From assembly GCA_001430745.1 (NCBI GenBank), contig KQ481945.1, forward strand, positions 473,460 to 487,509: a stretch of DNA of 14,050 bases, given 5' to 3'. Below are positions 1 to 8,772 of the stretch, in pieces; the stretch's first letter is position 1; every line of letters starts with the position of its first letter. The translations under genes and the position numbers were made by a program. The notes under the pieces were generated by a model. That model saw only the letters and a program-made list of their open reading frames with translations. It did not search any database and was not told the DNA's origin. This stretch comes from Auxenochlorella pyrenoidosa. Its lineage: Eukaryota; Chlorophyta; Trebouxiophyceae; Chlorellales; Chlorellaceae.

Positions 1-184
1 CGGTTAGAGGATGGCGAGGGTAGACAAGAGCTGCAGCGAGGATGGCATGCTTGGCCCTGAGCAGCTCTGGGAACAGACACGCAGGACTGTGCCTGAGTAG
101 CTGCAGTGGGTCGTGATGCAGTTGTGCTTTGTCGCAGAAGAGCACGGAGACGGGCTCTGGCAGCATTACGAGGGCTGCCCTCAC

Positions 185-2458
185 TTGCTGCGCCCGGCTT
201 GGCAAAGAAGGCGTTGACCATGCTGGCACCATGCAGCCCGATGACGGCGTCGGCGCTGCGCACAGCTGCAGGTGGCCAGGCGCGGAGCAGTGCAGGGTGG
301 GGCAGGGTGGAAGGGCGAGGGTGGTGTGCAGCAGGAATCGCTGCAAGTCTGCACTGCTAAAACATCATGAGTTACCGCGTGAGTGACTACAGCACACACT
401 GCAGTCCGTGAGCCAGCTGGCATGCGCAGGCCCTGGGGCGAGACTTTGAGGGTGCGGCAGCGCCCGCATGCGTCTTTAGGAAGTTTGCTGTGGGCCACTG
501 CCAGGCGTAGCGCCCGCCCACCTGCCATGTTGGCCCTCAGGTCGGCCCCTGGCTGGAAGCTAGAGCAGGCGGTTCCAAACGTCTGCCCACTCCCTGGGTC
601 AATGTGCCTCCAGGCGTTGCACTGCCTCACCAGCTCTTCCATGTTTAACACCTGCAGCCAAGACAAAGCCAGGTCGGGGGACAGGGATATGCACTATGTG
701 CATAGGGTGCATATGTGTGTGCATAACCCACATGTGCATAACCCTGTCCCCCGACCTGGCTTTGTCTTGGCTGCAGGTGTTAAACATGGAAGAGCTGGTG
801 AGGCAGGCATACAAACATGCATGCTTGTGCTGCAGCCTGGGCCCGCCTGGCACGGGTTGGCACTGGAGGCGCTGCAGGAAAGGTCAGGAATGGCAGCAGC
901 GCAGGTGGGTGGGGAGGGCGCTGCAGACCTGGCGCATTAAGGGCTTTGGGCTGCGCGTGAGGAACAGCACACGGAGGCAGGTGTCGCTGCCAGCGCAGCC
1001 GGCCGGGGCAGCATCGACAGGTGAGGGTGGCAGAGGTGAGTTGAGGGCCACCAGGGCCTGGCTGGCCTGCAGGCAGCAGAGCCAAGGGGCAGCCTTGCAC
1101 GCAAACACGACAGCTCAGCTGCCTCACAGGCATGCGCATGTTCAGCGGGTCAAGGCAGCCGGCAGCCAGGTGCACGGGCCCTCACCTGCCACACATTAGT
1201 CGACTCCAGCTCAGTGTCACCCGAGCAGACCAGCATGTCTGCAAAGCAGCGGCTGCGGGCGCCGCTGCCGCCAGGCTCGGCGGGCAGGCGGGCGCTGAAG
1301 TCGGCAAGCGTCTGGACGGGCCTGTGCGGCACCAGGGGGCCCACCAGCGGCTGCCAGTGGCGCGGCAGCGCCAGACCAAGGGGGGTCTGGACGACCAGCG
1401 CTGCCCTGGCTGCCCAGGTGGACGGCGTGGCGTGCAGGTGGGCATGCAGCCATGCGGCGCTGTTCCCCAGCGTGTGGCCTGCATTGATACGGGACAGAAA
1501 GGAACCAGACGTGGTGGGCTTGTGTTCTGCTTTAGCAACCACTCCTGTTCTAACCTGTTCAACTGATCACGCCAGCTTTGCACAAAAGGCCGCCTGGCGC
1601 ACTTTACTGCTCAGCGAGCACGAAGCGGTTGCTGCCTGCCTGCGCACCATAGTTCTCCGCCCACTCTGCCACCAGCACCAGCGGCACAGTGGACGGCTCA
1701 AAGACGGCTCGCTGCAGGTCGGGGGTGGGCTCGCGGTCGCTGCGCGGCCGGAACAGCAGCGGCGGCAGCCGCTCCTGCTGCTGCTGCCAGATGTCGTAGT
1801 TTGTGCCCAGGCCCAGGGGGAAGTTGAAGTGGAAGCCTGCGGCGCAGTCGGTCTTGTGGCTTGGGATGCAGGCAAGGCAGCAGAAGTGCCCCACCGCCGC
1901 GCACTCTCCATGCCGCCGCAGTTGGCACCCTGAGCATTTTGTGCCTAGCGGCAGGCGGCGCAGCTTACCAGGGTCGAGGTGGGGCAGCGGCAGCTGCTCG
2001 CTCGCGTCGGCCCTGTAGGCTGGGTCTGTCAGCACGATCTGCAGGGGCGGTGATGGCTGGCATGTGATGTTGTTGTATGATGTTGCGCAGCGCAGCGCTC
2101 TTTGGTGCAGTCCAGCACTACGCAGAGCAGACTGCTTGCGGGGGCATGGCAGGCAGCGAGCTCACTGCAGGCAGCCCACCTTTTCTTGGTCCATACAGAC
2201 GCGCTGGAGGTGCAGGCAGCCCGGGGGGATAGGGGACAGCTCAATAGCTGCTGCAGCAGCGCCCCCCTTTGCCCCCGTTGTCGGTGCACCGAACGGCAGC
2301 GGCCAGGCGCCAGCGCGTGCCTGCTGGCCCATGCCCGCTGAGACCAGCAAGAGGAGGAGGAGCGCTGCTATTAGGATGGGCCCATATCGTGCTGCTCGCC
2401 CGATTGCTGAATCTCGCGCCGCCAGTGGAGCGTCCATCCAGCCTTGCCGCAGTGCCAT
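185..2458 (-). CDS. GT61-family glycosyltransferase, type II membrane protein, six exons, 3' end outside window
   Basis: Exons on the minus strand: 2458-2180, 2038-1648, 1478-1186, 1066-929, 651-522 and 265-185. All have GT donors and CAG acceptors, and the phases (0,1,0,0,1) agree at every junction, giving about 437 residues before the left edge. The start is the ATG at 2456-2458. It opens a short cytosolic N-terminus followed by a hydrophobic anchor (residues about 27-43, with a run of six Leu), as in Golgi type II transferases. Motifs resembling the DUF563/GT61 family are: CLHLQRVCMDQ at 81-91, TVPLVLVAEWAENYGHTLGN spanning the exon 2/3 junction, RCFADMLVCSG in exon 3, LRVLFLTR at 352-359, RQVLNMEELV across exons 4/5, and ADAVIGLHGAS at 415-425 (HGA at 422-424). 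GT61 enzymes transfer sugars such as xylose, arabinose or GlcNAc in the secretory pathway; the substrate here cannot be told. The sequence after 185 (a GTGAGG donor, then possible exon sequence near position 98) is unresolved. Exon 2 carries an unusual Cys-rich insert. Confidence 0.86.
622..806. repeat. Perfect 65-bp inverted repeat copying the GT61 intron 4/exon 5 boundary
   Basis: Bases 622-686 and 742-806 are exact reverse complements over 65 bp. Pairing continues inward after an A/A mismatch (688-694 with 734-740) and again after a one-base bulge (696-700 with 729-733), leaving a loop of about 28 nt (701-728). The left arm is the last 35 bases of GT61 intron 4 plus the first 30 bases of exon 5 (codons VLNMEELVRQ). 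The right arm is an inverted copy lying inside intron 4. GT61 pre-mRNA would therefore fold into a long hairpin covering the exon 5 splice acceptor. Confidence 0.95.
1844..1936 (-). other. Cysteine-rich, possible metal-binding insert within GT61 exon 2
   Basis: About residues 128-158 of the predicted glycosyltransferase contain seven cysteines spaced C-x2-C-x7-C-x6-CC-x2-C-x7-C, with three histidines among them. It lies between the N-terminal stem region and the first conserved catalytic-domain motifs. Paired CxxC units suggest metal binding or a disulfide knot. In a lumenal Golgi domain disulfides would be more likely. I do not recognise it as a named domain. Confidence 0.6.
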
Positions 2459-2920
2459 GCGGGCAAGGGAGGCAAGGCAGTGCAAAGGCAGAGCGACTGA
2501 GGCGGGCCAAGGGCAGGGCCAAGGGCGAAAGGTTTGGGAGTGCCTGCCCGCCTCCCGGTTTCTACCTTCGGCCTCCAGGAGTTTGTAATGGCTGCGTTGG
2601 CATGGCTTCTGCACATTGATCGTTTTGTGCAAAGTAGGTGATGCTGGTGATGAACAGCCGAGCTCCGCAGTCCAACCCTTTAACCCCGCCGCCGTGTCGG
2701 AGCGCCAAATCGCTGCTCTGCTTTCGTGCATGCAGACGCTGCATCCACTGGTGATGCATTACATGCTTAACATGGCATTGGGCAACGCTCGAGCAGTTGT
2801 CACAGGTGGGGCATAGCAAACGTGTTATGGATGCTTCGTTAGTGTCGGCGGCGGGCCGCTGCACCTGCTGCTCAGCGGCAGCAGCTTCTCTACAGAGCAT
2901 CTGATGGCACATCCAGGGGC
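2459..2920. other. Intergenic region: GT61 5' flank and 3' flank of the upstream minus-strand gene
   Basis: This 462-base gap lies between the ATG of the GT61 gene and the stop codon of the next minus-strand gene. It contains a TGTAA on the minus strand that could end the upstream transcript. The GT61 promoter must be in the remaining ~300 bases, where I see no convincing TATA box or other element. Confidence 0.5.
2759..2763 (-). terminator. Candidate TGTAA poly(A) signal
   Basis: TGTAA on the minus strand lies 158 bases beyond the TGA at 2921-2923. TGTAA is the standard polyadenylation signal in chlorophyte algae. The distance suits a 3' UTR of the upstream gene. Confidence 0.5.
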
Positions 2921-4053
2921 TCAGATCTGAGTGCCGGTGTGAATCGTCTCAGTGTACAGCACCTCCTGGCTCTCGGGGTCGTATATCACCTGCAGACGGG
3001 GCCGCACAGCTGATGGGCCAAAATGTGCAGCAAGTGGAGAGCTTCGCCTGCGGCAAGGAGGCGCTGCCTGCTGCAAGCACTGCATGCAGCTGCGCAGCAC
3101 TGCTGACAGGCAACACAGCAAGCACCAGTTTGTGCAGCAAAGCGGTCTCTGTTGGGGCTTTCAATCAAAGCCTCCCCCTGCACTAAGCACTCGCCAGCGT
3201 CATACAGGCCTGCCAGGTGGGGTTGGGCAGGCAGAGGATTCCTCGGCTTAGCATGCATCAGAGCACATCAAGGGGGGTGCAGCACGTTGCCACAGTCCCA
3301 GGCCAGCTGGACCCCTGCCTCACCGGGATGCCCACAGCATCGGCTGCCTGCACCATCTTGGTGAAGAATCTGCGGGCGGCGGAGGATTGAGGGTGACAAA
3401 GTACCAATATGCCAAGCAGCGGTGCAACTTGGACAGGCAGCTGCGCACGGTGGGTTGCAGGCGGGCGCGTGGGCAGGGCAGAGACTGGCGCTTGGTGCGC
3501 AACAGCTGAGACACCCAGAACAATGCAGGCGGCGGCTGTCTGGCATCGCCCATGCCCAGAGTTCAGAGCCAGTCCAGCCCCGGCACTCAGCAAGGAGGAA
3601 ACCACGCCGGCACCCCTCAGAGGGGTTGTAACTCACTGCCTGACGGCTGGCAGGTCTGCAGGGTCCTCGCTGTTGACTGACGCCACCGCATACGAGTCTG
3701 CACGGTGCCAGACAGGCATGCAGCAAGCAGGCGGCAACGTCCACTTCACTGCAACACGGCTGCACGACCGCACTACACAGAGATGCTTCAGGGCGTGCCG
3801 ACCGACCTTGCTGACATTGATGTAAGCAAGATACTGTGCATGCAGGCCTCAGGTGGCTATGGCTGTTACTGTGCGCGCCTAACAGCGAGGCGGCACACAA
3901 CAGCCCACCCAGCGCGACTCACAGGTCCTCTCAATCCCCGGCTCGCACTCGGCATTCACTATGGCATACACAGCGACCTGCGGCGCAGGCCGCAAAGGCT
4001 CAACGTCATTCACTGCCCAACACTCATGCTCAGACACGGGCCGGTCCAGCAGG
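2921..4053 (-). CDS. Unidentified multi-exon gene, 3' part
   Basis: Candidate exons on the minus strand are 4053-3923 (includes VAVYAIVNAECEPGIERT), 3847-3779 (YLAYINVSKVGRHALKHL), 3697-3637 (SYAVASVNSEDPADLPAVR), 3369-3324 (FFTKMVQAADAVGIP) and terminal exon 2989-2921 (IYDPESQEVLYTETIHTGTQ, then TGA). Phases agree for the first four (1, 1, 2, 0), and donors GTGAGT, GTGAGT and GTGAGG are good; the donor after 3779 (GTGTAG) and the acceptor before 3847 (GAG) are weaker. A further exon starting near 3138-3190 (GEALIESPNRDRFAAQTG) is likely, but I could not fit its donor to the last exon. I do not recognise the family. The 5' end is unresolved: the first exon is internal, so more coding sequence must lie upstream, possibly the exons at 4175-4502. 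Confidence 0.42.
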
Positions 4054-4073
4054 CTGCAGGATGGCCTCTGGTA

Positions 4074-4078
4074 TTACA
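4074..4078 (-). terminator. Possible TGTAA poly(A) signal
   Basis: TGTAA on the minus strand, 97 bases past the TAG at 4175-4177. It would end a gene whose last exon is 4272-4175. It also lies only 20 bases before the candidate exon at 4053, so if the two exon groups are one gene it would sit in an intron and be inactive. Confidence 0.3.
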
Positions 4079-4174
4079 CGCTGCTGGGCGGCCCTCCGCC
4101 TGCCAGCACACATGGCTGCAGCTCTTTGCCCATACACAGCCCGCCTGAGCCTGCGTGCCGCCCGCATCGATGGC

Positions 4175-4502
4175 CTAAAGGAAGCGCTTGCCAGCGGCCC
4201 TTGGGTTGGAGCAGATCAGGGAGGTGAAGTCAGAGACCTCGGAGACAGGGGGCTTGGCAGTCCCATTGGAGTCTGCAGCAGGGCAGGCGGCAGGACAGGC
4301 AGCGGATGTAGACAGGGGCGGCGCAGCAGCGCGGCCGAGCACCGCCTGGGCAGGGGCAAAGGCAGCGCTGCCAGCTGCCAGTGGGCTGAGTCGAGGGTGC
4401 GGCCCCGCACTGCCTCCCTGCGCACCATATCTGATCCTCCCCCTGACGAACGTTTCAGTGTCGACGTCAAAGGTGGCGCGGTCTGCCACGGCGCTCCCAA
4501 AG
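4175..4502 (-). CDS. Unidentified exon pair, probable C-terminal end of a gene
   Basis: Two exons on the minus strand: 4502-4426 (FGSAVADRATFDVDTETF, then VRGRIRY) ends phase 1 at a GTGCGC donor, and 4272-4175 (DSNGTAKPPVSEVSDFTSL, ending AAGKRFL, TAG) begins phase 1 after CTGCAG. The junction codon is GAC. The acceptor of the first exon is CTGCAG with two bases owed from upstream, so coding must continue to the right, toward the retroelement remnant. I recognise no domain. The TAG may be a real stop (TGTAA follows at 4074-4078), or this exon may splice onward into the exons at 3923-4053. Confidence 0.38.
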
Positions 4503-4708
4503 CTGCAGTGCAGGCGTGCAGGGTCGCCGCATCTGGGCTTGTCTGGCCAGGCAAGCCCAAGCAGTGGCGGTTTCAAGAAAGGCATGATGCCTTCATGATG
4601 AAACAAGCAGGGGATGTGACTGCCAGGCCTGCCCACCTGAAGTAAGACTCCAGCAGTGCAGTGGAGGGCAGAGACCCTGCAGTGGAAGGCAGGTGCCAGC
4701 AGCTCGCC
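4503..4708. other. No gene recognised; junction between unknown exons and retroelement remnant
   Basis: On the minus strand the frame after the RT remnant reaches a stop at 4709 and no conserved LINE tail follows. A degenerate 14-base repeat (4658-4671 and 4679-4692, 13/14 identical) sits here. The 3' boundary of the element is presumably in this stretch, but I see no poly(A) tail or target-site duplication. Confidence 0.4.
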
Positions 4709-6308
4709 TCAGACCGCCTGCCGTTGGCCCATGACGAAGCTGGGGGTGCTCTGGCGCACGCCCAACAGGTTTCGGAGGAAGGCAAGGTGCAGCTTTGCTG
4801 CACCGCAGCCTGTGCTGCCGCCTGCTGTGGCTGCTTTGGCTGCCGGCTGCATGCCCCACACCTCGGCGCCATAGGAGAGCACCGGGTCGACCAGCGAGCT
4901 GAACAGCCGCAGGTGGACATGGGCTGCCTCAATGCCTAGAGCGGCGCACCGAGCGCGGCTTGTATGAAGGGCTGCCCAGGCTGCCTTGGTGCGGGCTGGA
5001 GCTGCGGCGCCGGCCAGGCACGTGCTTGCATGAAAGGCGATGCCGAGGTAATTGAAGCTGGTCACTGCCTCAAGTGGCTGCCCGCCAAAGGTGAGGCCTG
5101 CCTGCTCAGCTGCTTGCTGCGCCGCCTGCTGGGTGCGCTGCCCGCTTAGCGGTAGCAGTTTGGTCTTGACGGATGTTGACCATCAAACCCCACTGCTGGC
5201 AGTACTGCTGCAGGAGGTTGAGCTGGCGTTGCAGGCCTGCTGCCGAGGTTGCCAGCAGCGCCATGTCGTCTGCATAGAGCAGGGGCGGCGCTGCTCCCCA
5301 GCTGCCGAGCACTGGCAGGTCGAGATGCTCCCCGTGCTGCGCTGCAGCCATCACCTCGGCCTCAAAGTCATCAATGTAGAGGCCTAAGAGGGTTGGGCTG
5401 AGGGGCCAGCCCTGCTTCAGGCCGAGCTGCGCCTGAAAGCAAGGAGACAGGGCGTCCGCTGTAGGCGCTGACATGGGCACGTCAGCGTACAATGCCTGCA
5501 CTGCCCGCAGCCAGCTTCCATCCAGGCTGCGTGCCCACAGCTTGTTCCAAAGGCAGGATCGGGGCACCGTGTCGTAGGCTTTTTTGAAGTCTACGAAGCA
5601 GGCCCACAGCTGTAGAGTGCGGAGGACCAGCGCCGCCTGTGCTATGCTGCGCTGCCGCCGGAAGCCGAACTGGCCGGCCACCCTGCTGCCGCTGGCCTCA
5701 GCCCAGTCAGAGATTTGCTGCTCCAGGATGCAGGCAAAAAGCTTGGCTGGCAGGGTGCCTACCGCGATGCCACGCAGGCTGCCAGGCTGCCAGGCTGCGC
5801 ACCCGGCTTGGGGATGGGAAAGATGACGCTGAGAGCCTCTGCTGCCAACAGTTGGCCCACGCGCACCCAGGCATTGAACTGGGCTGCCAGCACATGGGCT
5901 AGCTGGCTGCTGGCCGCTTTGAGGAACCAGGGTGGGAGGCTGTCCGCCACCGCCTTGCGCCCCTCGAGATGGCGGCAGTGGGCCGCCACAATGGCTGCTG
6001 TGAAGGGGGCCTGCATCAGGCATCTTGGCTGCCAGGTTGGCCAGGTCGGTCTCCAGCTGACGGGCGGCTGCGCTGCCTGCCTCTCTCCCCGGCTGCTGCT
6101 GCCCAGGTGGGCTGGCTGCTGCTGCCGCCGCCGGCTGCTGCGGGGGCGGCTCCGGCGGCGGCTGCCTTCCGCGGGGCGGCTCTGGTGGCGGCAGCAGCAG
6201 GGGCGGCTCCGAGCCGCCCAGAAGGTTGGCAAAGTGCTGCAGCAGCTCAGCCGGGGAGTGGCTGCTGCCGACCTTGACGCACCGGTTCATGCAGCGGAAG
6301 AAGGCAGG
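4709..6308 (-). pseudogene. Decayed non-LTR retrotransposon (LINE-type) reverse transcriptase
   Basis: Reading on the minus strand, in order: HSPAELLQHFANLLGG (about 6260), a Pro/Gln/Ala-rich linker, AAIVAAHCRHLEGRK, ALSVIFPIPKPG (about 5820), AGQFGFRRQRSIAQAALVLR, FVDFKKAYD (5571-5597), the catalytic YADD (5265-5276), TSFNYLGIAFHA and DPVLSYGAEVWG. This is the fingers/palm/thumb order of non-LTR reverse transcriptases. At least three frameshifts break it: near 6005-6009 (a run of five C in the coding strand), 5775-5798 (an extra 8-base repeat unit) and about 5162-5180. The C-terminal part ends at a TGA near 4709. No endonuclease or ORF1 is visible, so it is a truncated copy. The long open frame across 5106-6563 is therefore not a real single protein. 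Confidence 0.85.
5775..5798. repeat. Three tandem copies of an 8-base unit causing a frameshift
   Basis: CAGGCTGC is repeated three times exactly. It sits where the RT reading frame changes between KPGAQPGSL and RGIAVGTLPAK. A net 8-base gain fits slippage from two to three copies. Confidence 0.9.
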
Positions 6309-6622
6309 GGTGTCGGGAATTGGGTGTCGGGCGCAACATGGATACCAGTCCAGCACATGGATACCAGTCCAGCACGGGGTCCAGGCGGACTGGGGCTGGA
6401 CTGGGCCCTGGACTGAGCGAACTTTTCCGAGGCAGGGTGTGATCTTGCGGCCTGCCTGGTCGAGCTTGATGCCACGAGGAAGCTGGCCACATTGGCCGCC
6501 ATGCTGCCGCCACGCTGGGCCTCCCCGCCTTGTAAGCCAGCCCAGAAGCTGTCTGTGCACCACTCCCCATTTTCCTACTTTCAGTCACAGAATCACTTGC
6601 GCCTCTAAACAACCTCTGCAAC
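6309..6622. other. Region between retroelement 5' edge and tandem gene 1; probable promoter and 5' UTR
   Basis: Apart from the 19-bp duplication no gene is recognisable. The plus strand must carry the promoter and leader of the gene starting at 6623. I see no clear TATA box; the leader just before the ATG is relatively A-rich (ends CTCTGCAAC). Confidence 0.4.
6336..6373. repeat. 19-bp tandem duplication
   Basis: ACATGGATACCAGTCCAGC occurs twice head to tail (6336-6354, 6355-6373). It lies just upstream of the first recognisable RT sequence on the minus strand, so it may mark the 5' truncation or insertion edge of the element. Confidence 0.9.
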
Positions 6623-8327
6623 ATGACAGGCATCGGCCAGAAGGCACGTCCAGCCACCTGCAGCCGGTCCCACCTGCCTGCAGCCGGTGCCGCCGCACGG
6701 CCGCCAGATTGCCCCTGCCGCCCCGCAACCTGCTGCCGGTTTTGCGATCTAAGAGTGGCATCCGCTCCTTGCAGGTGAAGGAGAAGCTTGGCATGGGTGC
6801 AGGCCACCACCGCGCCGACTACACTGCCGAGGGCGCCGTGAGTCCTCCCACATGTGCTGCAATCGTGCAGCACCATCAGGGGGCTCCAGACCCGTGGTGT
6901 GGGCACAGTTGACGGTAGTTGCATCGGTGGTCACTGCTGCAGCTGCCCTCCCACCAAGCTGGCGGGCGGTGCGGCGCACAGCCCGCATCAGCACCTTGCC
7001 ACCTCTTACCACCTCTTGCCTGCGCTCACCTTCCGCTGCCCTACTGCCCTGCCCCTCCAAACGGTGACGCTGTCGGCACCGGGGCCTACGGGACACACCC
7101 CGTGGACGTGCCTGTGGTGCAGCAGGTGGGGGGTGGGAAGCTGGGTTCTGCACCAATGCAGCTGAGCTCTTCCTGTTGTATTTGTTTTGTTGCAGCCTCC
7201 CCTGGTCCAGGTGCAGGACCCGTAGCATGAAGTGCACAGAGCCTGCTCAAGGGGCAATGCCTGCACATGCTCCAACCTACCTCCCTCTGCCCGGTGCCCT
7301 CCCTCCCCGCAGACCACCACCACTGCTGGCATGCCTGTGGGGGCTGAGGCGCCGGTGGCTGCACACGGCGAGGAGGGTGTGTGCTCCGCGGAGTATTTCA
7401 CCAAGGCAAGTGCACAATGGTCCTGCTTGCCAGGATACAAGGGAGTGTTGCCCGATGGGATGGTTGCCCTTTGGGCACAAGTGCTGTTGGCGCAGGTGCA
7501 TAGCGAGAAAGTTGGTCACACGCGTCTGTGTTTATCCTGGCTAGCTGTTGCTTGGAACCGCAGTGCCCCGAGCCTGTGCCCAGCTTGTGATCTCAAGTCG
7601 CAGGTCCTCACCGCAAAGCATAACCACTCACCCCTGGCTGCACCCCCCCCTCACCCCCGCAGGTGGATGACCGCCCTGTGGTAAAGGAGCGGGTTGAGGC
7701 GATGCTGGAGCACCGCCCCGTGGAGAAGGAGTTTGTGGTGAGGAGGAGGTTGGGTGGGAACAAGCAGGGCGGAAGGAGGGCTGGGGTATATACATGCAGC
7801 TGAGAGAGGTGGCCAAAGGAGCAGTGTAATGGTTGGCACAGGTTTGAGTGTGCACCACTCACCTGGCTGCTTGTTGGGAGGCATCCACAGCAAGCTTGGG
7901 ATGCTGCCTGTCTTGAGTTTTGGCTCCCCAACCCTCCTTCCCTTGCCACCAGGTGGAGACACGCGCCACAGGCGCGGAGCGGGAGACTGGTGTCAGGGAG
8001 GTGGACCACCTGGGCACCACGGTGAGGGGGATTGCTGCACAAGGGTTTTGGGAGAGGTCCTGGGCTCCTGCGCTCTGGCATGATACCTCGGGGTGTTGTG
8101 TACGGTGTGCAGCTGGGGAAGCGTAAACTGCACGCACAGCGGGCGTGCTGATAGCCGAGCCCAGCTTTCTATGTGTGGGCAGGTTGCCAAATCGGTTTGC
8201 ACCAATCGGTTTGCACCAACTGCAAGTGGACATCATTCATTTTGGATCACTGACAAGTCATGTTTGCTGCTGTCGGCTGCAGGAGCACATCGTGGGCGTG
8301 ACGCCACCCTCTGCCCCCTGCGAGTGA
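6623..8327 (+). CDS. LEA/dehydrin-like charged stress protein, tandem copy 1 (seven exons)
   Basis: Exons: 6623-6643, 6775-6837, about 7063-7125, 7313-7405, 7663-7737, 7953-8021 and 8283-8327 (TGA), about 142 residues, all introns phase 0. Boundaries were fixed by comparison with the downstream paralogue. Exons 1+2 join MTGIGQK to VKEKLGMG, resembling a dehydrin K-segment, then a His-rich stretch. Exons 4-7 read CSAEYFTK, DDRPVVKERVEAMLEHRPVE, KEFV, ETRATGAERE, DHLGTT, EHIVGVTPPSAPCE. The protein is small, hydrophilic, repetitive (RPVVKERV / RPVEKEFV) and lacks a signal or membrane segment, as in desiccation- or stress-induced proteins; the exact family name is uncertain. Oddities: introns 1 (AAG/GCACGT) and 4 (AAG/GCAAGT) begin with GC, and exon 3 has no AG acceptor anywhere between 6992 and its own 3' end. 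Intron 5 contains a TGTAA near 7826. Confidence 0.8.
8190..8217. repeat. 14-bp tandem duplication in intron 6 of tandem copy 1
   Basis: AATCGGTTTGCACC occurs twice head to tail. It lies inside the last intron. No coding effect. Confidence 0.9.
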
Positions 8328-8772
8328 GCGGCCATGGGCCTGTGGAGTGCCGCAGCCTGATTTGTGCCTTTCAGTGCCAATGACCTGCTGTTGTCATTGC
8401 TTCAACTGACTGTAACAATAATAGAATTGAGGTGGCTATCACTTGAGATGACAGGGATGATTAGCTTGGCACAGTCATGCCAAGCAGAACGGTGATTGCT
8501 GTCCAGCGCCCTACTGCTCATCTGCCCTCACCTCCTGCTTTCCAGCCTGCCTGGGTGCTACGTATGTCTCCTGCAGACGTTCTTTTAGCATGAATTTAGT
8601 ACAGAGACTATATGTGTGTGCTGAGACAAGCAGGAAGCCAGCACCTGGTTGGAAGCTACTCTGTTAGGATCTTGACGAAAAGGGTCAAAGCAGTCTGAAG
8701 GAGCAGCAGCCCACAGCTGACACTCCAAGGTTCTCCGCTATCCCTCGTCTAGAAAAGCAGCAGGACATCGCC
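8328..8772. other. Intergenic spacer between the tandem paralogues
   Basis: 445 bases from the stop of copy 1 to the ATG of copy 2. It holds the copy 1 TGTAA at 8411-8415, then a locally AT-richer stretch (about 8400-8460 and 8580-8620) that may include the copy 2 promoter. ACTATATGTG near 8607 is a weak TATA-like candidate. I see no gene. Confidence 0.5.
8411..8415 (+). terminator. TGTAA poly(A) signal of tandem copy 1
   Basis: TGTAA 84 bases downstream of the TGA at 8325-8327, in an AT-richer stretch (TGTAACAATAATAG). Position and sequence fit a chlorophyte polyadenylation signal. Confidence 0.65.

Noticed and set aside
181..666. Long overlapping frames on both strands at the left edge as separate genes
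   Set aside because: They run through GT61 introns and exons in wrong frames, and only the spliced minus-strand reading shows family motifs.
3324..4053. Argonaute MID/PIWI domain
   Set aside because: YAIVNAECEPGI and YLAYINVSK loosely recall Argonaute motifs, but the following sequence does not fit PIWI and no catalytic DEDH pattern is seen.
1633..4430. Similar donor segments TATGGTGCGCAG in the GT61 gene (about 1640-1652) and the unknown gene (about 4417-4429), suggesting a duplicated exon
   Set aside because: Similarity covers only about 20 bases and the flanking exon sequence is unrelated; probably chance in GC-rich DNA.
5106..6563. A 485-codon open frame read as one intact protein
   Set aside because: RT homology leaves this frame between about 6009 and 5790 and again after about 5170. 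The openness is a composition effect, so it is a frameshifted pseudogene.
6838..7062. GT-AC or U12-type intron before exon 3 of tandem copy 1
   Set aside because: The donor is an ordinary GTGAGT and I see no U12 branch-point consensus. A lost acceptor is the simpler reading.
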